Source: Streptomyces sp. NBC_00442
GTDB taxonomy: Bacteria > Actinomycetota > Actinomycetes > Streptomycetales > Streptomycetaceae
Direction of reading: 5' to 3'
Assembly: GCF_036014195.1 (NCBI RefSeq)
Contig: NZ_CP107918.1
Location: 4,092,001 to 4,156,000, forward strand
DNA: 64,000 nucleotides
Shown here piece after piece: positions 28,037 through 37,065 of this stretch. The notes beneath the pieces are model-generated. The model ran no database searches. It saw only the letters and a list, made by a program, of their open reading frames with translations, and was not told the origin of the DNA. Within the stretch, counting starts at the first letter, position 1, and every line of letters starts with the position of its first letter. The position numbers were made by a program, and so were the translations under genes.

Positions 28037-29548
28037 TCACCCCTCCGTGGCCTCCCGCACCGCGGCGGCGAGCAGGGCGACGCCGCGGGTGATGCGGGGC
28101 GCCGGCAGGGCCGCGTACCCCATGAGGAACGTGGGCTCGGCCGGCGGGTCCTGTACGAAGTAGCCCGACGCGGGGTAGATCCGCACCCCGTGCGCGGCCG
28201 CCGCCTCGACGATCCGGCTCTCCGGCACGCCGCGCGCCCCGGCCAGCGTGACCAGCACGTGCAGCCCCGCCGCCTGCCCCGACACCCGCACACCGGCCCC
28301 GAAGTGCTCGTGCAGCGCTTCCAGGAGACGGCTCCGGCGCTGGCGGTAGAGCCGGGTCATGCGGCTGATGTGCCGGGCATACGCACCGGTGGCGATGAAG
28401 TCGGCGAGGGCGTCCTGGGCGATGGTGGGGGTGAGCCGGTCGGTGATCCACTTGATGCCGAGGAAGGGCTGCACCAGGTGCGGCGGCAGCAGGGCGTAGC
28501 CGATGCGCAGGGCGGGGAAGAGCGTCTTGCTGAAGCTGCCGACGTAGACCACGGTGTCGCGGTGCCGCTCGGCGGCGAGCGCCGGGAGCCGCTCTCCGGT
28601 GAACGTGAACTCGTGGTGGTAGTCGTCCTCCAGGACGGTCGCCCCGCGCTGGTACGCCCACTCGAGCAGCCCGCGCCGGCGCGGCTCGGACAGGATGAAC
28701 CCGGTGGGGAACTGGTGCGACGGCGTCACATACACGAGCTTCACGCGCGCGGGGTCGTGGCCGTGGGCGCGTACGCGGGCGTCGATGTCGCCGACGCGCA
28801 GCCCCTGTTCGTCCACCGGCACGGGCACCACGTGCGCCTGCGAGCAGCCGAAGACCTGGCGCAGCACGGTGTGGCTCGGATCCTCGATCACCACGACGTC
28901 GCCCGGCCCGACCAGCATGCGGACCAGGATGTCCATGGCCTGGGTCGCGCCGCTGGTGACCATGAGGTGATCGGGCGAGGCGTCCAGGGCCCGGCTCTGG
29001 CGGACCAGCGTGGCGATCTCCGTCCGCAGCGCGGGCGAGCCCTCGGCCGGCCCGTAGCCGAGCGAGGCGGCGTCCGCGCGGCCGTACGCGTCGTGCATGG
29101 ACTGCCGCCAGCGCGCCACGGGGAACTCGGCGAGCGCGGGCATCCCGTGCCGGAAGTCGAGGGCGCCGCTGGGGCGGCGCACGGGCGGCGGCTCCCAGGG
29201 CTGCCACAGGGCGCTGCCGCCGTCGGTGGCCCTGGGCGGCTGCGGCGCCAACGCGGCCGCGTCCGTGGGGCGTTGGGGCTCGGCGGGGACATCCGCGCCG
29301 GGGGCGATGCGGGTGCCGGAGCCGCGCTTGGCGGTGATGACGCCGTTGGCGCGCAGCAGCTCGTAGGCGCGGGTCACGACGGTCCGCGACACGTCGAGCT
29401 GCCGGGCGAGCTCACGCGAGGCCGGAAGCCCGTCCCCGGGGCGCAGCCGGCCGGCCCGGACCAGCGCGGTGATCCGCTCACCGAGCTGCTGCTGCAACGG
29501 CGTACGACCGTCCCGGTCGAGCACGATGAGCAACTCCGGCGACCCCAC
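28037..29548 (-). CDS. MocR/PdxR-type GntR-aminotransferase regulator
   Basis: About 503 aa from GTG 29548, six nt after GGGGGAG. The N-terminal winged helix is GntR-like (LPASRELARQLDVSRTVVTRAYELL, about 40-65). The C-terminal 380 residues are a fold-type I aminotransferase with SFSKTLFPALRIGY holding the PLP lysine. MocR proteins sense PLP or an amino-acid adduct and control nearby genes. Here it faces the B3/B4-ATP-grasp-MFS run tail to tail, so it may regulate that cassette or a vitamin B6 gene elsewhere. Confidence 0.9.
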   Translation of the reverse strand: MGSPELLIVLDRDGRTPLQQQLGERITALVRAGRLRPGDGLPASRELARQLDVSRTVVTRAYELLRANGVITAKRGSGTRIAPGADVPAEPQRPTDAAALAPQPPRATDGGSALWQPWEPPPVRRPSGALDFRHGMPALAEFPVARWRQSMHDAYGRADAASLGYGPAEGSPALRTEIATLVRQSRALDASPDHLMVTSGATQAMDILVRMLVGPGDVVVIEDPSHTVLRQVFGCSQAHVVPVPVDEQGLRVGDIDARVRAHGHDPARVKLVYVTPSHQFPTGFILSEPRRRGLLEWAYQRGATVLEDDYHHEFTFTGERLPALAAERHRDTVVYVGSFSKTLFPALRIGYALLPPHLVQPFLGIKWITDRLTPTIAQDALADFIATGAYARHISRMTRLYRQRRSRLLEALHEHFGAGVRVSGQAAGLHVLVTLAGARGVPESRIVEAAAAHGVRIYPASGYFVQDPPAEPTFLMGYAALPAPRITRGVALLAAAVREATEG

Positions 29549-29570
29549 GGCGCTCCCCCTTCTACGGGCT

Positions 29571-30014
29571 TCAACGGGCATCCCCTCGGTGGCGAGTGTG
29601 CCATGGCGGGGTGGGTGGGGTGGGCGGGGTGGGTGGGTCGGGGACGGCCGGGAGAGCGGCCTCGCGCGACGTCTCTCTTTCGCCCGGCCGTGGAGGGAAC
29701 CGCCGACCGATGAGACGTCGGGCTTCGCGGGCCGCGAGGTGTTGCCGGGCTTCGGCCCAGACCTCTTCGAAGTCCTGGAGGGTCAGCGGCTCCTCGACGT
29801 GCCCTTGCCAGTCGGTCACGGGCGACTCGGCCGTGAACCCGTACCGGGCATCGTCGTCCTCGACCGAAGCGGCGGCGACGGGTTGCCGCGCCGGACCTTC
29901 GAGCTCGACCTGTCGGCTCACCCATTCGTCGTCGCCGACCTCGAAGTAGAACCAGGTGTCTTCTTCGTCCCAGTAGCTACGGAACCATCGCGTCACCGGC
30001 CCATCCTGGCTCAT
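29571..30014 (-). CDS. Hypothetical acidic protein
   Basis: A 147-aa protein starting at ATG 30014. The N-terminus is rich in aromatic and acidic residues (TRWFRSYWDEEDTWFYFEV) and looks like a compact beta domain. A helical middle follows, and the tail is a Pro-Thr repeat (PPTPPTPPTPP) encoded by G/T-rich DNA. No known motif. It ends 22 nt before the MocR start on the same strand. The next ORFs upstream resemble immunity proteins, so it may belong to that group. Confidence 0.6.
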   Translation of the reverse strand: MSQDGPVTRWFRSYWDEEDTWFYFEVGDDEWVSRQVELEGPARQPVAAASVEDDDARYGFTAESPVTDWQGHVEEPLTLQDFEEVWAEARQHLAAREARRLIGRRFPPRPGERETSREAALPAVPDPPTPPTPPTPPWHTRHRGDAR

Positions 30015-30499
30015 TCTGGCCCGTCGTCGTCGTAGTCGCCGTCGCCGCCGTCCGGCAGCTCGCGGTCCGGCAGTTCGCCGTCCGGCAGCTCGAGGGTCGA
30101 TGGCCGATGGCCGATGGCCGATCGAACCACCCGGGCCTCCGGCTTGCCGCTCCGCCTCGACGCGAGATGAGCCGGGCGAGCGACTCCGTGGGCCGGCAGA
30201 GCCACGCGAGGAGAGGGCTGGTGACCACGAACCGGTGGACACTGATCCGGCCCTGCCGCTTGTCCAGGACCGGTGGCGCCTCGTCCCGGTAGACGGAGCG
30301 GAGGTAGAGGCGACGGACCGGAGCTCCGGCCAGCAGCAACGGGCGACGCGACGAGGACCGTCCGGCTCCTGGCCGGCCGCGACGAGGCGCTCGCCGACCT
30401 CGCCGACCTCGCCGACCTCGCGGACCTCGCGGACCTCGCGGACCTCGCCGACCTCGCGGACCTCGCGGACCTCGGTCTTCGGGCCACGACGCGGTCTGC
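30015..30499. repeat. Non-coding tract of short tandem repeats
   Basis: No convincing gene. Nine copies of the 9-nt unit 'gccgacctc/gcggacctc' run from 30393 to 30473. Near 30050-30095 are three 'gtccggcagtt/ctcg' units, and at 30102-30122 three 'gatggcc' units. Such tracts are prone to slippage. Apparent ORFs across them are low-complexity (repeated Leu-Ala-Asp or Val-Arg-Glu) and are not credited. Confidence 0.7.
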
Positions 30500-30820
30500 T
30501 CAGGGTGCGGCGGATCGCACCCATCGCGCGAGTCCTGAAAGTGCCCTGACGAGATCCTGTTCTGTCTGAAGGAAGCGGTGTTCAGAGTGGACCTGACCGC
30601 TCTCGACGTCTACGTGGTCGAGTTCCGCCTCGCCGGTGTCCCAGACCGCGAGGGCGGCGAGCCGGGCATCGGTGCTGAGGGTCACCCAGGCGCTCGCCTT
30701 GTCGCGTCCGTCGGTCGGAGACGTGTCGATCTCACAGTCGATTGCAGCTGCTCGGAGGCCGGATGCCTGGGCGGTGCACCAAGCGGCAAGTGCATCAAGG
30801 GCATGAGGGAAAGCGGTCAT
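30500..30820 (-). CDS. Small immunity-like protein (TriTu type?)
   Basis: A 106-aa protein starting at ATG 30820 behind GGAGTCGCC. It is alpha/beta: an N-terminal helix (HALDALAAWCTAQ), strands SAWVTLSTDARLAALAVWDTGEAEL, then a helix (EQDLVRALSGLARWV). This pattern resembles the TriTu family of immunity proteins of polymorphic toxin systems as I recall it. No cognate toxin is present nearby, so it would be an orphan. The family call is tentative. Confidence 0.6.
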   Translation of the reverse strand: MTAFPHALDALAAWCTAQASGLRAAAIDCEIDTSPTDGRDKASAWVTLSTDARLAALAVWDTGEAELDHVDVESGQVHSEHRFLQTEQDLVRALSGLARWVRSAAP

Positions 30821-30925
30821 GGCGACTCCGTCGAAGGCGTCCCGGCCAGGGCGTTGGCCGGTGAGTAGGAGGGGAGGCGGCTCGCGAGACGCATGTCATC
30901 GTCGTCGTACGAGGGCCCGAGAAGG

Positions 30926-31414
30926 TCAGGCATTCCACCATCTCTCGGTGCCACAGCCGACTTCGTAGTGCCACCACCCCTCCCGCTGCCCCTGGTTCAG
31001 GAGCGCCTTGATCCCGGTGAAGTCCGCGGCCGCCGGTGCGGTGAAGGCCACCATGGGGAAGTCGTCGCTGAAGACCTCGCCTCCGAGCCCGAACGCCGAA
31101 AGACGCTGGTGCACCGCCTGGGGACTGCGTCCCAAGGGGCCGGTAGGGATGGGCACGACGCGAATCGTGCAGTTGCCGGCCGTGCCGACTCGTTCCACGG
31201 ACCAATGGAGTCCGTCGCCGTCCGTCCGATACCGGACCACGTCACCTTCAGCGACACCGTCTTGAAGGAACGGGATGTTCCGCACCATCGCCGTGTTGTC
31301 GCCGAGCTTCGTTGCCCACAGGCCCTCGGTGTCCTGCGGGAGCCACCCCTCGCGAGGAACGAACCGGAATCAGACCTTGATCTTCTCGTCCGCGCTCTCC
31401 ATGTCCGGCATCAT
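30926..31414 (-). pseudogene. DUF4265 gene interrupted by an in-frame stop
   Basis: A continuous DUF4265-like sequence runs from ATG 31414 (MMPDMESADEKIKV) to the stop at 30926, but codon 15 is TGA (31372-31370). Immediately after it comes FRFVPREGWLPQD and LWATKLGDNTA, which fit the conserved start of this family, so one base change (CGA to TGA, Arg to stop) would explain it. Translation could only resume at ATG 31288, giving 120 aa without the first strands. The rest is intact (NIPFLQDGVAEGDVVRY). DUF4265 proteins often accompany immunity and toxin genes. Confidence 0.7.
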
Positions 31415-31538
31415 GCGCCGCCCGGAAGCGGCCCTGCTCACCGGGGCCGAACTGATTGATCAACCTGCGACTGCCCTCGGTCGGGGTCCATGGGCCGAGG
31501 ACGGTCGGGGCGGACCGTCAATCGGCCCCGGCGCGCGG

Positions 31539-31928
31539 CTAGTTCGCGAGTTGGGCTTGGAAGGCGGCTCGGTTGAAGTACGCCTTGGCGTCCTGGATGA
31601 GGCCGTCCTCGTCGAGTTCGTAGATGTTGATGCCGGACCAGTTGACCGGCTTGCCGTCCAGAGCGACGGCGGCGCCGCGCCAGGAGACGGCGACCTGGTT
31701 GCCGACCGTGTGTGCCTCCAGGGGGGTGAGGCCGAGGAAGGGCTGGAAGTTGGGGAGTACGGAGGCGATGAAGTCGCGGATGGCGGGGCGTCCGATGAGC
31801 GGCGGTGTGCCGACCGGGTCGTGGAAGACGCCGTCTTCGGCGAATGTCTGGGCCCAGGCATCGGCATCGCCCTGCTGGGAGGCCCGGAAGAACTGGAGAA
31901 CTGCCAGTGGCATGGCCGGGTATGTCAT
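31539..31928 (-). CDS. NTF2-like / SnoaL-like protein
   Basis: A 129-aa protein starting at ATG 31928 with AAGGATT upstream. It shows the cone-shaped NTF2 fold pattern: an N-terminal helix (LAVLQFFRASQQGDADAW), FAEDGVFHDPVG, IGRPAIRDFIASVLPNF, and final strands GINIYELDEDGLIQDAKAYFN. Members bind small hydrophobic molecules or act as isomerases or hydrolases. It lies downstream of the MFS gene on the same strand, separated by a GC-rich repeat tract. Confidence 0.85.
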   Translation of the reverse strand: MTYPAMPLAVLQFFRASQQGDADAWAQTFAEDGVFHDPVGTPPLIGRPAIRDFIASVLPNFQPFLGLTPLEAHTVGNQVAVSWRGAAVALDGKPVNWSGINIYELDEDGLIQDAKAYFNRAAFQAQLAN

Positions 31929-32160
31929 GAAGAATCCTTCGAATTGGAGGGCGAGGAGGGCGGGGAGGGCGGCGAGGGTGAGGAGGGTGGGGAGAGCGGG
32001 GGATCCGAGGCGGCGGGAGGGGCCCGGGGCCGGGGCCGGGGCAGCGCCCGGGGTCGTGCCTGTGCCTGCGGCCGTGCCCGCGCCCGGGGTCGCACCCGGG
32101 GTCGTACCCGGGGTCGTGCCTGTGCCCGTGCCCGTGCCCGCGCCCGGGGCCGGTCGGCGG
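31929..32160. repeat. GC-rich low-complexity tract
   Basis: Between the MFS stop and the NTF2-like start are many degenerate copies of 'gcccggggtcgt' and 'gtgcccgtgccc' (about 32020-32155) and, nearer the NTF2-like gene, G/A-rich 'gaggagggcggggagggc' units. There is no gene. It could form stable RNA or DNA secondary structure. Confidence 0.6.
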
Positions 32161-33402
32161 TCACCGGGCGCGCAGGTCGACGGGTGCCGCAGCGCCGGCC
32201 TCCTGCCGACGGGCACCGGCCAGGCAGAGGGTGAGCGCGAGGAGAGCGAGCATCCCTATGAGTGCGCACACGCCCAGCCAGTTCAGCCGGACGAAGGCGC
32301 GGATGCCGAGCCAGGATCCGGCGCTGCCGCCGAGGAACGAGCAGGTCATGTAGGCGGTGTTGAGCCGGCTGCGGGCCTCGGGGCGCAGCGCGAAGATACG
32401 GGCCTGGTTGGCGACTTGGCTGCACTGCACCGCGATGTCGAGCAGCAACAGCCCGGCCACCAGGGCCGCCAGCCCCACCCAGGAGCCGGCCGCACCTCCG
32501 GCCAGGACGGCCGCTGCGGTGAGGGTGGCAAGGATGCACCAGAGGTTCACCCGGTCCGCGCCGTTGCGGTCCACCCACCGCCCGGCGGCCGGGGCGCAGA
32601 ACATGCTGGCCGCGCCGATCAACGCCAACACGCCCACCACCTGCGTACCAAGGCCGTAGCGAGGGCCGGTGATCAGCAGGGCGAGCGCGGTCCAGGCGGC
32701 ACTGAACCCGCCGAAGAGGGTGGCCTGGAAGAGTGCCGAGCGGCGTAGGTCCGGCTCGGTGCGCAGCATCCGTACACCGGCCGCAAGCAGGGCGCCGTAG
32801 CGCTCCCGTACGGCCGGAGCGGTGTCCGGCAAGGCGGTGTGGAGCACGATCGCCAGCAGTGCGGTGAGCGCGGCGGCGGCCAAGTACGGGGCGCGCCAGC
32901 CCAGTTGCTCACCGAGGGCGGAGCCGAAGGTGCGGGACAGCAGGATCCCGCCGATCAGCCCGCCCTGCAGGGTCCCGATGACGGCGCCTCGCCGGTCGGC
33001 CGGAACCAGCCCCGCGGCCATGGGCAGCAGTAGCTGTGGCACCACGGTCGCCACCCCGACCACCGCGCCGGTCGCGAGCAGGGCGCCGGTGGCCGGGGCG
33101 AGAGCGGCGGCCAGGAGGGCAAGTGCGGTCACGGCGAGCAGCGCGGTGATCAGGGGGCGGCGCGGGAGCCGGTCGCCGAGGGGGACCAGAAAGAAGATCC
33201 CGACGGCATACCCGAGCTGCGTCACGGTCGCCACGGTCGCGGCCGAGTCCGCCGTGATGCCGAAGCTGTCGGCGATGAGCGGCGCCAGGGCCTGCGGGAA
33301 GTAGACGTTCGCCACGCTGACCCCGCAGGCCAGCGCCATGACCAACGGCAGCCGACGGGGCAGTGCCGGTACGGAGGGCGGTGGTGAATCAGGGCAGGAC
33401 AT
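32161..33402 (-). CDS. MFS efflux transporter
   Basis: About 413 aa with 12 predicted membrane helices. The start is ATG 33402 or the ATG just before it. It is a drug-efflux type MFS protein: N-terminal LPLVMALACGVSVANVYFPQALAPLIA, then the LGDRLPRRPLI signature in the loop after helix 2, and repeated Gly/Ala-rich helices. It is transcribed divergently from the TetR gene, sharing a 100-nt region with a palindromic operator, so it is almost certainly controlled by that repressor. Confidence 0.9.
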   Translation of the reverse strand: MSCPDSPPPSVPALPRRLPLVMALACGVSVANVYFPQALAPLIADSFGITADSAATVATVTQLGYAVGIFFLVPLGDRLPRRPLITALLAVTALALLAAALAPATGALLATGAVVGVATVVPQLLLPMAAGLVPADRRGAVIGTLQGGLIGGILLSRTFGSALGEQLGWRAPYLAAAALTALLAIVLHTALPDTAPAVRERYGALLAAGVRMLRTEPDLRRSALFQATLFGGFSAAWTALALLITGPRYGLGTQVVGVLALIGAASMFCAPAAGRWVDRNGADRVNLWCILATLTAAAVLAGGAAGSWVGLAALVAGLLLLDIAVQCSQVANQARIFALRPEARSRLNTAYMTCSFLGGSAGSWLGIRAFVRLNWLGVCALIGMLALLALTLCLAGARRQEAGAAAPVDLRAR

Positions 33403-33475
33403 CACGACTCCAAACGAACGAACTAGATGGTTCGGACGGCAGGAAGAGCGTCGCAGACGGCTCCGCGATCAGTCA

Positions 33476-33491
33476 AACGAACTGGTTCGTT
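33476..33491. promoter_or_regulatory. TetR operator palindrome
   Basis: AACGAAC-TG-GTTCGTT: perfect 7-bp arms with a 2-nt spacer, 11 nt before the TetR start codon. A second, looser pair (CGAAC at 33419 and GTTCG at 33430) lies near the MFS start. The two sites suit a TetR dimer blocking both promoters. Confidence 0.8.
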
Positions 33492-33502
33492 ACCATCGGT
33501 GC

Positions 33503-34084
33503 ATGGCGTACGACTCGAAGGCAACCAAAGAGCGGATCCTGGCGGCGGCCGCCGCGGAGTTCGCCCAGTACGGCGTGGCCGGCGCCCGCGTGGACCGCAT
33601 CGCCGCCGAGGCCAAGGCCAACAAGCGGGCGATCTACGAGTACTTCGGCGACAAGAACAAGCTCTTCGCCGACGTCCTGGAACACCTCATGGCCGACCTC
33701 GCCCAAGCCGTCCCGCCCGGCGACGAGGACCTGCCCGCCTACGCCGAGCGGCTCTTCGACTACCACCGTGCTCACCCCGAGGCCCTGCGCCTGCTCATGT
33801 GGGAGGCGCTCGAACTCGGCGACCAGCCCGTCCCCGGCGAAGAGGCCCGCACCCGGCACTACGAGGACAAGATCCGCGCCACCCGCGCCACCCGGGCCGC
33901 CTCGGACGGCGAAGCCCGCGACCGGCTGTTCTTCACCCTCGGCCTGGTCGGCTGGACCTTGGCCATGCCCCAGCTCCGCCGCATGATCCTCGGCCCCGAC
34001 CACACCCTCGACCAGCTCCGCCCCGCCATCGCCGAAGCGGTCCGCACCCTCCCGGGACGCAGCGAAACCCGTCCTACGAACTGA
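33503..34084 (+). CDS. TetR family repressor
   Basis: A 193-aa protein starting at ATG 33503 with little ribosome site, so perhaps from a leaderless message. The N-terminal helix-turn-helix is typical: KERILAAAAAEFAQYGVAGARVDRIAAEAKANKRAIYEYFGDKNKLF. The C-terminal helical domain would bind a drug-like ligand. It most likely represses itself and the divergent MFS pump through the palindrome at 33476-33491. Confidence 0.92.
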   Translation: MAYDSKATKERILAAAAAEFAQYGVAGARVDRIAAEAKANKRAIYEYFGDKNKLFADVLEHLMADLAQAVPPGDEDLPAYAERLFDYHRAHPEALRLLMWEALELGDQPVPGEEARTRHYEDKIRATRATRAASDGEARDRLFFTLGLVGWTLAMPQLRRMILGPDHTLDQLRPAIAEAVRTLPGRSETRPTN

Positions 34085-35376
34085 CGCCCTGCAGCACGGC
34101 CTTCCGCGGCGGCGGGCTTCCCGGGCTAAGGACGCCTAGACCGCGCCCACGGACGTAGAGCGGCGGAACGTGTTGGCCGTCTGCTGGGTTACGAGGCCGC
34201 CTGGCACGCGAGCATCATCGACCTCTCGCCCGGAGTGCGGGCGTGGAACTCGGTCACCCGGCATACCTTCGATGGGGTCGGGGGCCGGCTGGTCCTACAC
34301 CGTGGTGTTGCTGCAGGTGGGCGAGGACTGAGCCGCGCTGACGCGGGCACCGCGTCAGGAGTTCGATCACTGCGGGCACTGCGGGCACCGCGGGCACTGC
34401 GGGCACTGCCGGAGAGCGGCCTGGCCACGTTGGCCGCGCCAGGCTGCCTGGGAGTGTCGGCGTCCGACGCCGTTGATGTCACTTGTGGATGTCGGAACTG
34501 CGGCCCCGTGCGCCTGCTGACACGATGTTCCCGTAGTTGACCCGGAACGCATTAAAGCAGAGGCCGTGGCGTACTGCCGAGCACTCGACGATGCCGGCAC
34601 CCAGCGGCACCACTTCCGCCCCGCTGACGAGGAGGGCGGCCTGTGATACATCGAGGCCGTACCCGACCACAGCGAGTTGGTCGTCATCAAGCAAGCCGAG
34701 CTGACTTCGGCCGGCGAACTCCATCGGTGCAGCTTGGGGCACCTGGAGGACGAGCACGGTGGCCTGACAGACCGGGCGAACGATCCTGGGGTAATTCCGC
34801 TGGAGCCCATCCCAGCCGAAGAGTTCCAGCGGATATGGCCTCGCTAAGCGTGCTGGACAACCGCCTTAGGAGAGCGGGTGGAGCGCAGGCAGATGACCTG
34901 CGGCTTCGCTGGCCGTGCAAGTGGGATCATGGACTTGGAGATAGCCCATGTCGTCCACCAGCTGCTTCTCTCTACTGACGCTGACGATGAGTAGGTTGCC
35001 CCGATACGCCCGCGGTATGGCAGACCGAATCAACTACGGCTGCACATCGGCGTGTTCACGTGGTCGGACGACCAAATAATGCGTGCCGCAACCGTGCCAG
35101 ACACAGGGGTTGGCCACGGTCAACATGGCTAGCAAGCGGGCGCATCCGTGCCCGGGTTGGGTGCGGGGACGTTGACCTGCGTTGGTGGAGGGCCGCTCGC
35201 CGAGTCAGGCACACTCCTGGTCTTGTCCGAACGACCGTGAACCGGCTGAATGAGGGCGAAATTGAAACGGTCCTCCCCTCCATCATCGGCCGAGGAGTCG
35301 AAGCTCGGTGGGTAGCCTTTGCGCCGGTACGTTTGGGTGGGGAGCCGTCGACGGGACGCGATGGAGGGGCTGGGCT
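34085..35376. other. 1.3-kb accessory gap with gene debris
   Basis: No intact gene. Besides the broken gene at 34539-34847, short forward coding-like patches appear near 34175-34280 (reading LLGYEAAWHASIIDLSPGV) and at 34928-34999 (MDLEIAHVVHQLLL, ending at a stop). A run of 'gcgggcact/gcgggcacc' 9-nt repeats lies at 34371-34410. The codon bias is weaker than in the flanking core genes. This looks like the decayed edge of an inserted segment. Confidence 0.5.
34539..34847 (+). pseudogene. Broken small gene with in-frame stop
   Basis: From 34539 a frame reads DPERIKAEAVAYCRALDDAG and continues to TGA at 34644-34646. It then goes on in the same frame as YIEAVPDHSELVVIKQAEL up to IPAEEFQRIWPR and a stop at 34845. 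The residues and codons look natural on both sides of the stop, and no good start is visible upstream (stop at 34518-34520). I read it as a decayed roughly 100-aa gene of unknown function. An uninterrupted antisense frame overlaps it, so the direction is not certain. Confidence 0.45.
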
Positions 35377-37065
35377 ATGGGGCGGTCGAACGAAGCCCGT
35401 GACACTGAGATGTGCAAGATGTACGCGGACGGTCACACCTTGCAGGAGATCGGGGATCAGTACGGCGTCACCAGGGAGCGGGCGCGCCAGATTATCAGCA
35501 GGAGGAGCGACGCCGTTTCGGCGTCGACTGCGCGCAATGCGCGGCGCGAGGCACGGGCCGAGAAACTGACTAGTCAGGTCGGAGAATTCCTCACAGCCCA
35601 TCAGGTGGGCATCGTCAAGCTTGCGGAGGAAGGAGTGAGCCGTAGCGATGTCGAGGCCCGTTTCGCTCTCTTGTATCCCGAGGTTCCGGCGGCAGTAGTG
35701 CGTGAAGCAATCGCCGAAGCCAACGTCTTGTTCGACGTGGATGTGCAGGAGTTCGCCTTCTCCGTCACGGCTGTAGAAGGCGCCGTCTGGTACGCCCTCG
35801 CCCGTGAGCACGGGCTTGGAGGCGACCGGCTAGGAGCGGCACAGAGGATGGACCTCGATGAGCTCGAAGGGACAGGCCAGGCTCTCCTACGGGAAGGGGT
35901 CGAATCGGGCGCTGCTGCGGAGATCCTCGGCCTGATCCACGCTGCCCAGGAACTTGTACGGTCTGGTGCACAAGTCGGCATATCCGCAGCGCGTTACAAC
36001 GCGCGACGGGAGTCAGTGCTCGAGGAGCTGGGAATGGAATCCAGTAAAGGGACCAGGCCCTGGCCGCCTACCAGTCAGACCGTCATGAAGCGGCTGGGAC
36101 AGGGCTCATGGGCCAAGGCCCAGATCGCCCTCGGTCTCACTCCCGATTCCCGGGGCCGGCCCCAAGGGCTGCTGCTGTTCGAGCCTCAGGACTATCCGGC
36201 GGCCGTGGCGGACTTCATTCGCGATGCCCAATCTGTTGGCAGCCCCTCCACCTTCGAGGGGTACATGTCATGGGTTGAGGCGGAGGAAAGGTCCGGTCGC
36301 AGGCGCCCGTCCGCACCGTCCGTACGCCTCTACTATCGAGGGTGGACTTCGGCCAAGCGGGCTGCGGTCGCGGAGGGGGCTACCGTCGCCCGTCGGACGA
36401 AAGAGCGGTCCGGGGTTCCACAGGCCGCGACAGCATTGCACCACGCCCAGCAGGAGATCGATCGGGCCATAGGTGCGCTGGTCGGGCTCCGGCCCGCGGA
36501 CCGATCCGCGCACCTGGAGCGCTTCGTCAAGGCGTTTATGCAGGAGTTTGAATTCCGGCGCCGAGGGTGGATTCGCGCGGCGGTGGCGCTGGACGGGTCG
36601 ACTATCGGGCGACGACTTTCCGACCCTACGCTCAAGACAAAACACAGGACGGCTCTGACGCAGAGCCCACCCGCCGTGGGCGAAGTCTTGACCGACATGT
36701 ATCTCGACAAGCTTGGGGCTGGCGACCCGCGCGTCACCGATGGCTGGATGAGGCCGGACGTACAGGCTGAGCTCGATGCCGTGGGGGTTGGGACTGTCGC
36801 ACGCTTCACCGTTCTGAAGGAATCAAGGAACTACCTCGTGCATGGCTCCCAGGAGGCGCGGCGGCGGCTTGAGGCTGCCCTGAAGGAGCTTGCCACCGTG
36901 GAGTCCGGGTTTGAGCTCAAGCAATCCTTAACGCCGCGAGTCTTGCTCACCTGGTTGCTTGCGAACGACCAGCGGCGACTGCGAGTACTCCTCGGCTGTG
37001 TGCCGGACCTATGGCGGGCCATGGTGATTGGGGAGACGCTGCTTGTGGCCGCACCCCAGACGTAA
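35377..37065 (+). CDS. HTH protein with repeats resembling homing-endonuclease-associated repeats
   Basis: The 562-aa protein starts at ATG 35377 (GGAGGGG upstream). Residues 12-40 resemble sigma region 4 (MYADGHTLQEIGDQYGVTRERARQI), a DNA-binding helix-turn-helix. Middle segments GQGSWAKAQIALGL and RPSAPSVRLYYRGWTSAKRA follow the 'xPSxxxxxxxxxSWxxA' pattern of homing-endonuclease-associated DNA-binding repeats. The C-terminal half is helical, with a KESRNYLVHGS motif recalling RiboL-PSP/HEPN-like R-x4-6-H elements. No nuclease motif is certain. A TTA codon at 36928 may make it bldA-dependent. Probably accessory or defence-linked; function unknown. Confidence 0.55.
   Translation: MGRSNEARDTEMCKMYADGHTLQEIGDQYGVTRERARQIISRRSDAVSASTARNARREARAEKLTSQVGEFLTAHQVGIVKLAEEGVSRSDVEARFALLYPEVPAAVVREAIAEANVLFDVDVQEFAFSVTAVEGAVWYALAREHGLGGDRLGAAQRMDLDELEGTGQALLREGVESGAAAEILGLIHAAQELVRSGAQVGISAARYNARRESVLEELGMESSKGTRPWPPTSQTVMKRLGQGSWAKAQIALGLTPDSRGRPQGLLLFEPQDYPAAVADFIRDAQSVGSPSTFEGYMSWVEAEERSGRRRPSAPSVRLYYRGWTSAKRAAVAEGATVARRTKERSGVPQAATALHHAQQEIDRAIGALVGLRPADRSAHLERFVKAFMQEFEFRRRGWIRAAVALDGSTIGRRLSDPTLKTKHRTALTQSPPAVGEVLTDMYLDKLGAGDPRVTDGWMRPDVQAELDAVGVGTVARFTVLKESRNYLVHGSQEARRRLEAALKELATVESGFELKQSLTPRVLLTWLLANDQRRLRVLLGCVPDLWRAMVIGETLLVAAPQT

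Noticed and set aside
34479..34757. Uninterrupted 92-aa minus-strand frame
   Set aside because: The forward strand encodes a more natural acidic protein ending EEFQRIWPR, though broken by a stop; the antisense frame has no ribosome site. Not fully excluded.
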